This document shows positions 8,245-16,117 of a stretch of 64,000 nt of DNA, in pieces. A model generated the notes under the pieces. It was not told the DNA's origin, searched no databases, and saw nothing but the letters and a program-made list of their open reading frames with translations. Made by a program: the position numbers and the translations under genes. Source of the stretch: an archaeon (GTDB lineage: Archaea; Thermoproteota; Nitrososphaeria; Nitrososphaerales; UBA183). The DNA lies in the NCBI GenBank assembly GCA_021828185.1, contig JAKASI010000001.1, positions 744,001-808,000 on the forward strand. The letters are read 5' to 3'. How positions within the stretch are numbered: position 1 is the first letter of the stretch; every line of letters starts with the position of its first letter.

Positions 8245-8946
8245 TTGAGTGACTTCGTTCTCATCCCAGGCGCCTGGCTCGGTGCTTGGTCGTGGAAGAG
8301 GGTGGTTCCCCACCTTGAAGAAGCGGGACACGAAGCGTATCCGATAACCCTGACCGGCATGGGCGAGAGGGTCCACCTGGCCACTAGAGACGTCGGCATC
8401 GAGACGGCGATCCAGGACGTCCTCAACGTGATTAGATACAACGAGCTCGACGACTTCGTCCTTGTAGGTCACAGCTTCGCAGGGAAGGTGGCGGCTGCAG
8501 TCGCAGACAGGGCTCACTCCAAGGTGAAGAAGGTCATCTACCTGGACTCGTTCAGGCCCGAGAGGGTCAGGACTCAGCAAGGCAACTTCGACCCCGAAGT
8601 GGAGTTCGGGCCGCCTTCGAAAGGAGGTTTCGCGATCCCGCTCACGGAAGGAGCAGTCGAGAGGATAGGTAAGGACGTCAAAGGGAAGGAGAGGGAATGG
8701 TTCATGTCCATGGTCACCCCCTGGCCGATCAAGCTCGGAAAGGACCCCATCACCCTGTCCAGGGACTACGACGGGATTAAAGAGGCATATGTCTTCTGCA
8801 CCCTTTCGGGAGACCCGGTCGACGAGATTATCGCTGGGAAGTGGGGGAAGCTCGTGGGCCCGCACAGGGTGATGGAGACGGGTCACTGGCCGATGATCAC
8901 GAAACCCGCCGAGCTCGCGGACAACCTCATCGCCCTGGCCCGCTAG
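8245..8946 (+). CDS. Alpha/beta hydrolase (esterase/hydroxynitrile lyase-like)
   Basis: 233 residues. It resembles the small plant-type esterase and salicylate-esterase/hydroxynitrile lyase group: FVLIPGAWLGAWSW at the N-terminus, VGHSFAGKV as nucleophile elbow (Ser about residue 79), and METGHWPMITKP near the C-terminus with the catalytic His. All triad positions look intact. It starts at TTG, supported by the TATA spacing. The substrate cannot be read from sequence. It may share a transcript with the toroid protein, 36 bases downstream. Confidence 0.82.
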   Translation: MSDFVLIPGAWLGAWSWKRVVPHLEEAGHEAYPITLTGMGERVHLATRDVGIETAIQDVLNVIRYNELDDFVLVGHSFAGKVAAAVADRAHSKVKKVIYLDSFRPERVRTQQGNFDPEVEFGPPSKGGFAIPLTEGAVERIGKDVKGKEREWFMSMVTPWPIKLGKDPITLSRDYDGIKEAYVFCTLSGDPVDEIIAGKWGKLVGPHRVMETGHWPMITKPAELADNLIALAR

Positions 8947-8982
8947 GTCGAGGACGGGAGCAAGGCCCCTGGAGCAGGTTGC

Positions 8983-9969
8983 ATGGCCGCCAACGACTCT
9001 GTCATCCGATGGCTTCTCGAAGAGAATCAGCCTTCGGTCAGGTACCTGACGCTGACCGAACTCTTGGATAAACCCCCTAGTGACCCGGAGGCGGAGGAGG
9101 CTGCCAAGAAGATCACCAAGGTTGGGTGGGCCAGAGAGATCTTGGACAAGCGGGCCCCGGGTGGGTACTGGGTCGGAGCAGAGAACCTCTACCGTCCGAA
9201 GTACCTCGCGACCAACTGGATGCTTCTTATCCTGTCAGACCTCGGGCTCACCAAGGACGAGCCCGCGATAGCGAAGTCGAGCAGGCTCTGGATGGAGAGA
9301 TTCTCCGCCCTGGACGGCGGGTTCGACTCGTCGCTGAAGGGGAACCCTAAGTATGGGCACCTGTGCATAACCGGGAACACCGCCCGCGCTCTGGTGAAAT
9401 TCGGGTATGAAGACCACCCGAGAGTCAGGAGGGCGTTCGAGTGGTTCGTGAAGAACCAGGCTGAGCTCGGGGGATGGTCCTGCTGGAACTATGGGAGCCG
9501 CCCCAGGGGGCGCAACTTGGACTCCTGGGAGCCGATGAGCGCCTTCGCAGCCTACCCGCGCCAGAAGTGGACCCGCGGAATGAAGAGCGCCGTCGAAAAA
9601 GGGGCCGAGTATTTCCTGGAGAAGGAGCTTCACAAGCAGGGAGAGCGCTACGAGCCCTGGTATCGATTCCACTACCCGATACACTACTATTACGACATCC
9701 TGGTGGGTCTCGACTTCATGACAGCCCTGGGATACGGCAGTGACAGGAGGTTGGGATTCGCCCTGTCTCTGCTCAAGAGAAAAAGCAGGCCCGACGGGAG
9801 GTGGAACCTGGACGCTGTGAACCCCGACCCTGAAAGCTCTCAGGGGAGGTGGAACGGAGAGCACCCGAATCGGGCGACTACCTCATTCGCCCTGGAGGAA
9901 GCGGGCAAGCCGAGCAAGGTCATCACCTTCACTGCCATGAGGGTGCTGAAGCGGGTCGATGCCTCCTAG
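8983..9969 (+). CDS. Alpha-alpha toroid protein of the prenyltransferase/squalene-cyclase repeat type
   Basis: 328 residues, mostly helical, with repeated aromatic/Gly segments typical of terpenoid-cyclase-like toroids: APGGYWVGAENL, FSALDGGFDSS, LGGWSCWNYGSRP, RPDGRWNLDA. No DxDD or QW motif of true squalene cyclases is seen, and there is no signal peptide. It could bind a lipid or polysaccharide or be an uncharacterised enzyme. The ATG at 8983 gives a sensible N-terminus (SVIRWLLEENQPSVRYLTL). Function is not known. Confidence 0.7.
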   Translation: MAANDSVIRWLLEENQPSVRYLTLTELLDKPPSDPEAEEAAKKITKVGWAREILDKRAPGGYWVGAENLYRPKYLATNWMLLILSDLGLTKDEPAIAKSSRLWMERFSALDGGFDSSLKGNPKYGHLCITGNTARALVKFGYEDHPRVRRAFEWFVKNQAELGGWSCWNYGSRPRGRNLDSWEPMSAFAAYPRQKWTRGMKSAVEKGAEYFLEKELHKQGERYEPWYRFHYPIHYYYDILVGLDFMTALGYGSDRRLGFALSLLKRKSRPDGRWNLDAVNPDPESSQGRWNGEHPNRATTSFALEEAGKPSKVITFTAMRVLKRVDAS

Positions 9970-10043
9970 CCGGGGGCGCGGAGATGATAGACGTCATCTC
10001 CACAATCGTTAATAGGCCTCGGGGGCGCTTTCGAACGTCAGAG

Positions 10044-10217
10044 ATGCCTCGGGACCCCAGTTCGACTTTCGGCGGACTCCTCGCTGGGTGCATCAGCGAC
10101 GCCTATCAGAAGCGGGACAGGAAGACGCTCGCCGAGGGGGTTCTGTTCATGGTACTGGGAGCGGTCTGCAGCGTAGTAACGACCTACGCCCTGTCTCTGG
10201 CGGGCCTACTAGTATAA
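10044..10217 (+). CDS. Small membrane protein
   Basis: 57 residues with a polar N-terminus and a hydrophobic C-terminal span (about 33-56). ATG 10044 is preceded by TTAATAGG at about 10008-10015, a plausible TATA box 30-35 bases upstream. The frame is open back to 9849, but that part overlaps the toroid gene. Nothing identifies the function. Confidence 0.45.
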   Translation: MPRDPSSTFGGLLAGCISDAYQKRDRKTLAEGVLFMVLGAVCSVVTTYALSLAGLLV

Positions 10218-10297
10218 ACAATTCAACCAAGCCGTCGAGGAATACTATCTTCCCCGCATTTACGAACTTTGGGCACGATTTCACCTATCGAAACAGC

Positions 10298-10504
10298 ATG
10301 GGAAGAAAACTCGTCCTGTTCGGATTCTGGCTCCTGGGCTACGCCCTGGGCTTCTTCGCCTGGCTCGTAAGAGTTCCGGTGATCAATGCCCTCATGAACA
10401 TCGGCTTCAGCGGGGACGCCGCAGGCGCGCTCATCACGGGCTTTGCCGGCTCGCTGGTAATGCTCGTGGGCGTAATCATGTGGAGCTACCTGTCTTCGAG
10501 CTAA
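10298..10504 (+). CDS. Small two-span membrane protein
   Basis: 68 residues beginning MGRKLVLFGFWLLGYALGFF. Two hydrophobic segments (about 5-26 and 43-65) flank a short RVPVINALMN loop. The frame is open upstream, but no start is better supported than ATG 10298. It is followed by a strong hairpin with a T-rich tail, suggesting a transcript end. Confidence 0.5.
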   Translation: MGRKLVLFGFWLLGYALGFFAWLVRVPVINALMNIGFSGDAAGALITGFAGSLVMLVGVIMWSYLSSS

Positions 10505-10527
10505 ACGGAAAGGTCCCTAGAGCGTAG

Positions 10528-10565
10528 AGCGGGAGGCTCGACCCTGCTCACGCTCCCGCTTTTCT
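10528..10565 (+). terminator. Hairpin with T-tract between convergent genes
   Basis: AGCGGGAG (10528-10535) pairs perfectly with CTCCCGCT (10553-10560) across a 17-base loop and is followed by TTTCT. It lies after the membrane-protein gene and before the convergent NTF2-like gene, as expected for a terminator. Confidence 0.5.
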
Positions 10566-10630
10566 ATTCGCTACCCCATTTCACTGATTGATACGAAAGC
10601 GGTGGGCAGGTTAGGCGATGCGCTGGTCGC

Positions 10631-11071
10631 TCAGCCTTGCTTTTTCTTCTCTCTCAGCTCCATGCCGAGCTGCCTCGCCGCCCCAAGGTCGTCCCTGTTG
10701 GCCCAGTGCTCCTTGATCTTCCCGTCCACGATTCTGTACATGTGGATGTGCTGTGCGGTGAAGGGGCGTCCGTCCGGCTTCGTGACGTTGTAGATCCCGC
10801 TGTCGAAGGGGACAGATGGCGAGACCCTGTGCCGGCCGTTCACCATCATCCTGCAGACTACCCAGTCGCCTGCCGCAATCATCTTCTTAAGTTCCGTGTG
10901 CTCGTGGATCTGGACTATCTCTTCAAGTAGCTTCTCGATGGCCCGGCGCTCCAGCTTCCTTCCGTTGTTGACTGGCTCTTCGTCCCAGAGGTCCGCCGCG
11001 GCCTTCGAGTCGTGCGCGTTCATCGCCCGGTAGAACCTCCTCACGACGCCCTTATGTTCTTCGAGGGCCAA
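10631..11071 (-). CDS. SnoaL/NTF2-like ester cyclase-family protein
   Basis: 146 residues with a cone-fold (NTF2-like) pattern: N-terminal helix HKGVVRRFYRAMNAHD, central GDWVVCRMMVNGRH strand pair and C-terminal HIHMYRIVDGKIKEHWANRDD, which is the hallmark end of SnoaL-type ester cyclases. The tail is lysine-rich. Members act on small hydrophobic substrates, but the true ligand cannot be inferred. The start is TTG 11071; no good TATA box was seen before it. Confidence 0.8.
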   Translation of the reverse strand: MALEEHKGVVRRFYRAMNAHDSKAAADLWDEEPVNNGRKLERRAIEKLLEEIVQIHEHTELKKMIAAGDWVVCRMMVNGRHRVSPSVPFDSGIYNVTKPDGRPFTAQHIHMYRIVDGKIKEHWANRDDLGAARQLGMELREKKKQG

Positions 11072-11128
11072 CCGGGCCCTGTGTAGCCCAATGGCCGAGT
11101 CATGCGTTGCGGATGTTTTCCTTCCCCA

Positions 11129-11431
11129 CTAGCCTGAGGCGAACACGACGATAGTCCCTTTCATCTACGGGTGATAGGCGCAGTAGTAACTGTAGGTCCC
11201 TGGAGTCGCGAAGGCATACGTCCAGCTCTGCCCGGCGTTCATGTCCCCTGAGTTGAACGAACCATCCGAGGCTGTGACTGTGTGAGGAACGTCGTCGTTG
11301 TTGACCCAGGTCACGGTGTTGTTGACCCCTATTACCACCGTGATCGTCGGAGGTGAGTAGTAGGGGGCGTTCTCCTGCATCCCGGACATCGGGAGTGTGC
11401 TGACCACCAGGCAGGAGCAGATTCTCTCCAT
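11129..11431 (-). pseudogene. Cupredoxin (plastocyanin-like) interrupted by in-frame TAG
   Basis: The frame encodes a type I blue copper domain: YYSPPTITVVIGVN, TWVNNDDVPHTVT with a copper His, then YSYYCAYHP with copper Cys and His. Directly after HP comes TAG (11165-11167). The next codons read MKGTIVVFASG and then a second TAG (11129-11131), which is the expected last strand with the axial Met. A single G-to-A change in a TGG codon would explain the stop. The N-terminus lacks any export signal because an in-frame stop lies just upstream of 11431. Both ends look damaged, so I call it a pseudogene. Confidence 0.75.
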
Positions 11432-11609
11432 CGCCTTCGAGGGTGGCTACTTCGACTTCCCCAAGGGGGTTGGACTCAAAGAGCTTGCATCTGAAACTGG
11501 GATCAAGACATCCACCTTGGCGGAGATCTTGAGGCGAGGGCAGCGGAAGATTCTGGGTGAGTATCTGACGAGGAGGCTCCTCCTGCACCGCGACATCGAT
11601 TCTGGCTAG
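11397..11609 (+). CDS. Stand-alone HTH_10 (Bat-type) DNA-binding domain, possible remnant
   Basis: 70 residues that are nearly only the C-terminal helix-turn-helix of bacterio-opsin-activator-like regulators: LTTRQEQILSIAFEGGYFDFP, the GLKELASETGIKTSTLAEILRR helix pair, then a basic tail. Such proteins normally carry about 150 residues of N-terminal sensor; an in-frame TAG at 11361-11363 excludes it here. It begins at GTG 11397 and overlaps the cupredoxin fragment on the other strand by 35 bases. It may be a mini-regulator or the leftover of a deletion. Confidence 0.6.
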   Translation: MLTTRQEQILSIAFEGGYFDFPKGVGLKELASETGIKTSTLAEILRRGQRKILGEYLTRRLLLHRDIDSG

Positions 11610-11653
11610 ACCTGCCGCCCAGGATGCGGTGTCCTGGCCCGAGTGAAGACCTG

Positions 11654-12067
11654 TCACCGTTTGTTCTTCGGAGCGAGTGCGATCACTGGGATGACCCTTT
11701 TCGTCTTGCTCTGGTAGTCGGCGAACTGAGGATAAAGCGAGGCCTGCTTGGCGTAGAGCCGGTCCCTCTCTGGCCCCTTGACCTCCTGGGCCCTCACCAT
11801 GATCTTCTCACCCCCGACTTCGATCTCGATGTCTGGGTGCGCCTTCAGGTTGTGATACCAGTCGGGGTTACGGTCGTGCCCTCCCTTCGAGGCGAAGACC
11901 AGGTACCTGTCGCCATCCTTCATGTACATCACCGGGTTGACCCGCTGCTCGTCGGTCTTCGCTCCCCTGTGATGCAGCAGAAGCAACGGAGCGCCCTTGA
12001 ACTGGCCGCCCACCTTGCCGTGGTTGCTGCGGAATTCAGCGATGACGTTTGCATTCCAGTCGCTCAT
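11654..12067 (-). CDS. Deazaflavin (F420)-dependent nitroreductase-family oxidoreductase
   Basis: 137 residues of the DDN/FDR split-barrel family. Typical segments are PLLLLHHRGAKTDEQRVNPV, YLVFASKGGHDRNPDWYHNL and the DIEIEVGG strand. These proteins bind F420 (sometimes haem) and reduce small organic substrates. The ATG at 12067 is about 28 bases after a TATA-like GGAATATTG (12090-12099), predicting a leaderless mRNA. The partner substrate is unknown. Confidence 0.87.
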   Translation of the reverse strand: MSDWNANVIAEFRSNHGKVGGQFKGAPLLLLHHRGAKTDEQRVNPVMYMKDGDRYLVFASKGGHDRNPDWYHNLKAHPDIEIEVGGEKIMVRAQEVKGPERDRLYAKQASLYPQFADYQSKTKRVIPVIALAPKNKR

Positions 12068-12091
12068 TGACCAGACGGAAGATCAGGGTCG

Positions 12092-12316
12092 TCAATATTC
12101 CTTTTGGACGGCCGGCGTCGACAATTCTCGGCTTGTGCTCTTTGCTAACTGCCCCTTTGTCAGTGCCTCCGCGATTTCGTCCGCCCACTCCCCTACGGAG
12201 CCCCAGTCGCGGAAGTCACCCTCGGGCATCGACTCACGCGCGTTCTTGCTTTTCGCGGCCATCCGGTAGAAGGGACCGGTGGTCACCGTCAGCTTCGTCC
12301 CGCGAGGCGTTCGCAT
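12092..12316 (-). CDS. Hypothetical small protein
   Basis: 74 residues from ATG 12316, beginning MRTPRGTKLTVTTGPFY; charged and without a membrane span. The frame is open upstream to 12385. Not recognised. It is kept because the frame is uninterrupted and lies head-to-tail before the DDN gene, but no conserved motif supports it. Confidence 0.35.
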   Translation of the reverse strand: MRTPRGTKLTVTTGPFYRMAAKSKNARESMPEGDFRDWGSVGEWADEIAEALTKGQLAKSTSRELSTPAVQKEY

Positions 12317-12373
12317 GCTGGAACATTGCACCAAAGAGAGAATTAGCATGGCCATGAGAATGCTTTCTGCCCG

Positions 12374-12694
12374 TTGACACTCCACCTCAGGAAACGCGTC
12401 GCCCAGGCGGGCGTATCCCTGCTGGTTGCGTCGTACCTCACGGCGATTCTGCCGGTCGTCTGGAACACCCTGATCCCCTTCATCTTCGCGGTATCGAGCG
12501 GCCCAGTCCTCCTGGTGGCCGCGCTCCTGCCGGAACCTCCCGATGAGACCTGGGGGTGTATCTGGCCCCTGGCGGGCTATGACAACGTCATCGACGCGCT
12601 CTATGTGCGGGGTCCCTGGTGGCAGCGGTTCTACGAGCTCGACGAACAGGACGCTCAGAACAGGGTATCCACGGCCATGGGCGAATGGTTCTAG
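12374..12694 (+). CDS. Hypothetical membrane-anchored protein
   Basis: 106 residues from TTG 12374. One long hydrophobic stretch (about 12-51, probably two spans) is followed by a soluble tail rich in Trp and acidic residues (GPWWQRFYELDEQD). Not recognised. The coding impression comes from the sharp hydrophobic/polar layout and a clean stop. Confidence 0.45.
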   Translation: MTLHLRKRVAQAGVSLLVASYLTAILPVVWNTLIPFIFAVSSGPVLLVAALLPEPPDETWGCIWPLAGYDNVIDALYVRGPWWQRFYELDEQDAQNRVSTAMGEWF

Positions 12695-12750
12695 CCGCTT
12701 TATCAGGTCCCATCGTCATGCTTAACTGAGCGCCCAACCTCCTCGACGCT

Positions 12751-12999
12751 GTGAGCAGCGAAGAGGAACCGCAGAAGAGCCTGAAGAGGATCACCTGGCA
12801 GTCCGAGAACTGCCTGTCCTGCACCTGGTTCAGGCCCAGCGACCCACTGAACGCTGACCTTTTCGAGAGGGGGGTGTGCGTCGAGCCGAAGCTGAAGGCC
12901 TTCGAGCTGGTCGTCTCAGGGCGGGACTGGTGCAACCTCTTCAAGGAAGTCAGGCAGAAGCAGATAGACCTCATCCAGGAAGGCAAGTTCAAGGGCTAG
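12751..12999 (+). CDS. Small four-cysteine protein
   Basis: 82 residues starting at GTG 12751. Cysteines occur as CLSC (about 21-24), VC about residue 43 and WC about residue 61, with conserved-looking WFRPSDPLNADLF and SGRDWCNLFKEV. Four cysteines could bind zinc or an iron-sulfur cluster. Polar and soluble, with no export signal. I recognise no named family. Confidence 0.6.
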   Translation: MSSEEEPQKSLKRITWQSENCLSCTWFRPSDPLNADLFERGVCVEPKLKAFELVVSGRDWCNLFKEVRQKQIDLIQEGKFKG

Positions 13000-13292
13000 A
13001 CCTGTCGCGGATCGTTCAGGCCACCCTTCCTCGAGTTCCAGCAATTCGACCAGATCTACGCTATCATTGGCTACACGCTCAATGGTCCCCCATCCCCCAC
13101 CGCGACCTTCGTGAACTCCATCGAGAGCTCGCAGCCCGCTGGATGCACATTCGTGGCTGGGGACGAGTGGGGGGACAGTCATAGCCTGTCGCGATTCGTC
13201 TCGTCCTCGCAGCCTTCCTCTCGGAGGTCTTCCTTGGGTGCCAGTCAGGCCCAAGTCGGTCTCACTGAATCGAGCCCACAGGAAAGTCACCC
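13000..13292 (+). other. Interval without a convincing gene
   Basis: Frames are open on both strands because of high GC, but none shows a plausible start, promoter or motif. One plus-strand reading around 13025-13160 looks mildly protein-like but has no start codon. Confidence 0.4.
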
Positions 13293-13526
13293 ATGACGCT
13301 GACGACAGAGGAACTGCGAAATTCATGGCTCTGGAAGCACAAGCGGTCTTCGGCAGCGGCCTGCCTTGCCTATCTGTCCCTGAGCGTCATCGTCACCCGC
13401 TTTCTGGTCGGGACCTTCTGGGTCATCCCCGTCGGCCTCGGGAACCTGGTGCCGGTCTTTGTCTTCCTCCGCCTGCTTCAGCTCTATCATGCCCCCAGGC
13501 AGATGAAGGTGGAAGCGGACCTCTGA
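13293..13526 (+). CDS. Small two-span membrane protein
   Basis: 77 residues. A polar N-terminus (TTEELRNSWLWKHKR) precedes two hydrophobic spans (about 21-41 and 43-61) and a short basic/acidic tail. The ATG at 13293 is the only start in frame near the first span. It ends seven bases before a convergent gene. Function unknown. Confidence 0.5.
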   Translation: MTLTTEELRNSWLWKHKRSSAAACLAYLSLSVIVTRFLVGTFWVIPVGLGNLVPVFVFLRLLQLYHAPRQMKVEADL

Positions 13527-13532
13527 AAGAGG

Positions 13533-14261
13533 TCACGAGGAGAGGTCGTCTTCGCCCAGCCGCGAGGCCCTCCTGTAGTACACGTCCCCGCTCGGGTCGG
13601 GGTACTTCCTCAGCGCTCCTTCCAGGGACAGCTCGTCGCAGGCGGCTTGGACCTCGTCGGGGTCCAGGTCCACCTTGAACGCAGTCTCCACCTCGTCTTC
13701 GACGTCGAGGACTCCCTTCTCCTGGAAGTCCGAAAGGACTCGGAGTATTCTCCCCTTGAGCGTTTCCAAGGGGGGCGGCGGAGGCAGGTCCACGAGCTTC
13801 TGCCTGCCGGCTTTCAGGTTCTCGATGACCGGTGCCCAGTCCTTCAGCGTCTTCTTCTTGCCCATGAGCTCCTCGGAGAACACCGCTCCCTTCTCTCCCT
13901 CCTCGGAGTTCCACCTCACCTCGAGCGAAGCCCTCTCGAGCCCTCCGTGTTCTCCTTTGACCGAAACCATGGCCGATATCGGGATGAAGATGTTGGGGCT
14001 TCCTTCCGGGACCTGGGCAAGGTCTTCGACCTCGGAATAGACGAACCTGGTTTTCTCCAGTGGGTTGAGCGCGTTCTCACCCGTGAGGTCGTCTTCTCTC
14101 TCGTTCGTGCAGACGAAAATCAACCTTTTGTTCGTGAGTATGAGAGTCCCTTCCACCTCGCCCACTCCGACTCCGGCCTCGAGCTCTTCCTCGAATCCGG
14201 GCCTACGTGAGATGACCCCTTGGTCCTGTGCAAGCATATGTTCAGGCGCGAGTCCGCTCAT
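13533..14261 (-). CDS. PH/GRAM-like domain protein with C-terminal winged-helix-like region
   Basis: 242 residues. The N-terminal half resembles bacterial/archaeal PH (GRAM-like) domains: EGTLILTNKRLIFVCTNER and a later IPISAMVSVKGEHG strand. After a proline-rich linker (about residue 157) comes a helical segment ending in DVYYRRASR that looks like a winged helix. Such proteins are thought to mediate membrane or protein binding; the role here is unknown. The ATG at 14261 is 27 bases after TATA-like GATATAAC (14284-14292). Confidence 0.65.
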   Translation of the reverse strand: MSGLAPEHMLAQDQGVISRRPGFEEELEAGVGVGEVEGTLILTNKRLIFVCTNEREDDLTGENALNPLEKTRFVYSEVEDLAQVPEGSPNIFIPISAMVSVKGEHGGLERASLEVRWNSEEGEKGAVFSEELMGKKKTLKDWAPVIENLKAGRQKLVDLPPPPPLETLKGRILRVLSDFQEKGVLDVEDEVETAFKVDLDPDEVQAACDELSLEGALRKYPDPSGDVYYRRASRLGEDDLSS

Positions 14262-14388
14262 GTCTGCGTCGGTCCGTCCTTCTCGTTATATCGATTGCTT
14301 CCTGCCCTCGAATTCGGGGGAGGGCGGGTCCGGTCCCCCCTAACTGCCAGCAAGACCGTCCTCGCGTGTCGTCTCATCCTCGTAACGC

Positions 14389-14395
14389 TTTTATA
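14389..14395 (+). promoter_or_regulatory. TATA box for the EF-1A gene
   Basis: TTTTATA lies 42-48 bases before the EF-1A ATG, leaving a predicted leader of about 15-18 bases. This is one of the stronger TATA matches in the window, as expected for a highly expressed gene. Confidence 0.7.
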
Positions 14396-14436
14396 CGCTC
14401 AGCAGGGGTCGCTTCATTGTAAGGACCGACTTAGAG

Positions 14437-15765
14437 ATGGCCAACAAGCCGCACCTGAACCTGATAGTAACCGGGCACGTGGACAACGGCAAGTCCACGA
14501 CCATGGGGCACTTCCTGTTCGACCTGGGGGTAGTGGACAACAGGATGATCGAGGAGTTCGCGAAGGAGTCAGAGAAGACTGGTGCGGGTGACAGCTTCAA
14601 GTACGCCTGGGTCCTCGACCAGCTGAAGGACGAACGTGAGCGCGGTGTCACCATCGACCTGGCGTTCCAGCGCTTCGAGACCCCGAAGTACTTCTACACG
14701 CTCATCGACGCGCCCGGCCACAAAGACTTCATCAAGAACATGATCACAGGGGCCAGCGAGGCCGACGCCGCCGTGCTGGTGGTGTCTGCCAAGAAGGGCG
14801 AAGAGGACGCGGCCCTCGCATCCGGCGGCCAGGCCAGGGAGCACGCCTTCCTCCTTAGGACGCTGGGTGTGTCTCAGCTGGTGGTCGCGATAAACAAGAT
14901 GGACGACCAGACGGTGAAGTACGATGAGAAGCGCTACAACGAGGCAAAGCAGGACATCGAGAACCTGCTGAAGACCGTGGGGTACAACACCTCCAAAATC
15001 CGCTTCATCCCGGTCTCCGGGTGGACCGGAGAGAACCTGACGAAGGGGTCGACCAACATGCCGTGGTACAAGGGGCCGACCATGCTCCAAGCGCTCGACG
15101 AATTTGTGGAGCCGCCGAAGCCCATCGACAAGCCGCTGAGACTGCCAGTCCAGGACGTCTACACCATCACGGGCGTAGGCACCGTCCCTGTGGGCAGGGT
15201 CGAGACCGGCAAGATCAAGGTCGGGGACACCGTGATGATAATGCCTGAAGGGCTGAGCGCTGAAGTGAAGTCCATCGAGACCCACCACACGCAGATGCAG
15301 GAGGCCATGGCAGGAGACAACATCGGGTTCAACCTGAGGGGAGTGGCCAAGGGGGACTTCAAGCGCGGTTCAGTCCTCGGGCCGACCAACGCTCCTCCGA
15401 CCATCGCGAAGGAGTTCAGGGCCCAGATCATCGTGGTCTTCCACCCGACGGCGATCGCCGCTGGTTATACTCCTGTGCTCCACCTCGCCACCAGCCAGAC
15501 GGCGGCAACGATCAGCGAGCTCGTCGCCAAGATCGACCCGCGAACAGGCCAGCCGACCGAAGAGAAGCCCAAGACGCTCAAGACTGGGGACTCGGCAATC
15601 GTCAAGATCACTCCGTTGCGCCCCATAGTGGCCGAGAACTTCAAGGAGTTCTCAGAGCTGGGCCGCTTTGCGCTCAGAGACTCCGGGTCAACCGTTGCTG
15701 CTGGAATCATCCAAGAAGTGACCCAGAAGGGGTCGGCTGAGAAGAAAGTCGCCGCCAAAGCATAA
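14437..15765 (+). CDS. tuf: Translation elongation factor 1A (aEF-1A)
   Basis: 442 residues, full length. The GTPase motifs are in place: GHVDNGKST (G1, residues about 11-19), a DAPGH switch II motif, NKMD (G4), plus the effector region REHAFLLRTLGV; the two beta-barrel domains follow. It delivers aminoacyl-tRNA to the ribosome. Unlike many archaea, no rps10 follows and no EF-2 gene precedes it; it is a single-gene unit with its own promoter, about 11 kb from rps7. Confidence 0.97.
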   Translation: MANKPHLNLIVTGHVDNGKSTTMGHFLFDLGVVDNRMIEEFAKESEKTGAGDSFKYAWVLDQLKDERERGVTIDLAFQRFETPKYFYTLIDAPGHKDFIKNMITGASEADAAVLVVSAKKGEEDAALASGGQAREHAFLLRTLGVSQLVVAINKMDDQTVKYDEKRYNEAKQDIENLLKTVGYNTSKIRFIPVSGWTGENLTKGSTNMPWYKGPTMLQALDEFVEPPKPIDKPLRLPVQDVYTITGVGTVPVGRVETGKIKVGDTVMIMPEGLSAEVKSIETHHTQMQEAMAGDNIGFNLRGVAKGDFKRGSVLGPTNAPPTIAKEFRAQIIVVFHPTAIAAGYTPVLHLATSQTAATISELVAKIDPRTGQPTEEKPKTLKTGDSAIVKITPLRPIVAENFKEFSELGRFALRDSGSTVAAGIIQEVTQKGSAEKKVAAKA

Positions 15766-15778
15766 ACGTAGCTCAAAT

Positions 15779-16117
15779 CTACCTGCTCTTTTCACGTTCA
15801 GCGTGAGCTGAGGAGATAGGGAGAGGAACGAGTAAAGACTCGTTCTGATCTGTCATCTTCTGGTACCGGTAACTGTCGATGAATTCGTCGAAGACAGGCG
15901 GCGTCGAGGCTTGTTTGCGACTCGTGCGCGTCTTGAGCGGTTCTCCTCCTTCATGCGCAACGTGTGCAGGCGTCACTCCCAAGCTCTGGAGAAGCCTCGC
16001 GAAGAAGGCAGGATTTGGAACGCTGGCTATCTCGACGTAGTCCTTCACGCAGCCGTCTGAGTCAGCGACGCCCTGAACGAACCGAATCCGGCAGTCCCTC
16101 GGGGTGTAGGAGCCTAG
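15779..16117 (-). pseudogene. Fragment of a LAGLIDADG-type homing endonuclease-like gene
   Basis: Read leftwards from about 16117, the frame gives CRIRFVQGVADSDG, which fits a LAGLIDADG helix, then VEIASVPNPAFFARLLQSLG and a basic GGEPLKTRTSRKQAS stretch. Upstream the frame stops (TGA at 16118-16120), while a neighbouring frame carries possible earlier sequence (SPLIDAVPSADYSEVFG), suggesting a frameshift. A GTG at 16048 would give 89 residues, lacking the LAGLIDADG helix. Most likely a decayed remnant. Confidence 0.45.

Noticed and set aside
13000..13292. Plus-strand protein-like reading near 13025-13160
   Set aside because: No start codon, promoter or family motif; the frame is open only because of GC content.
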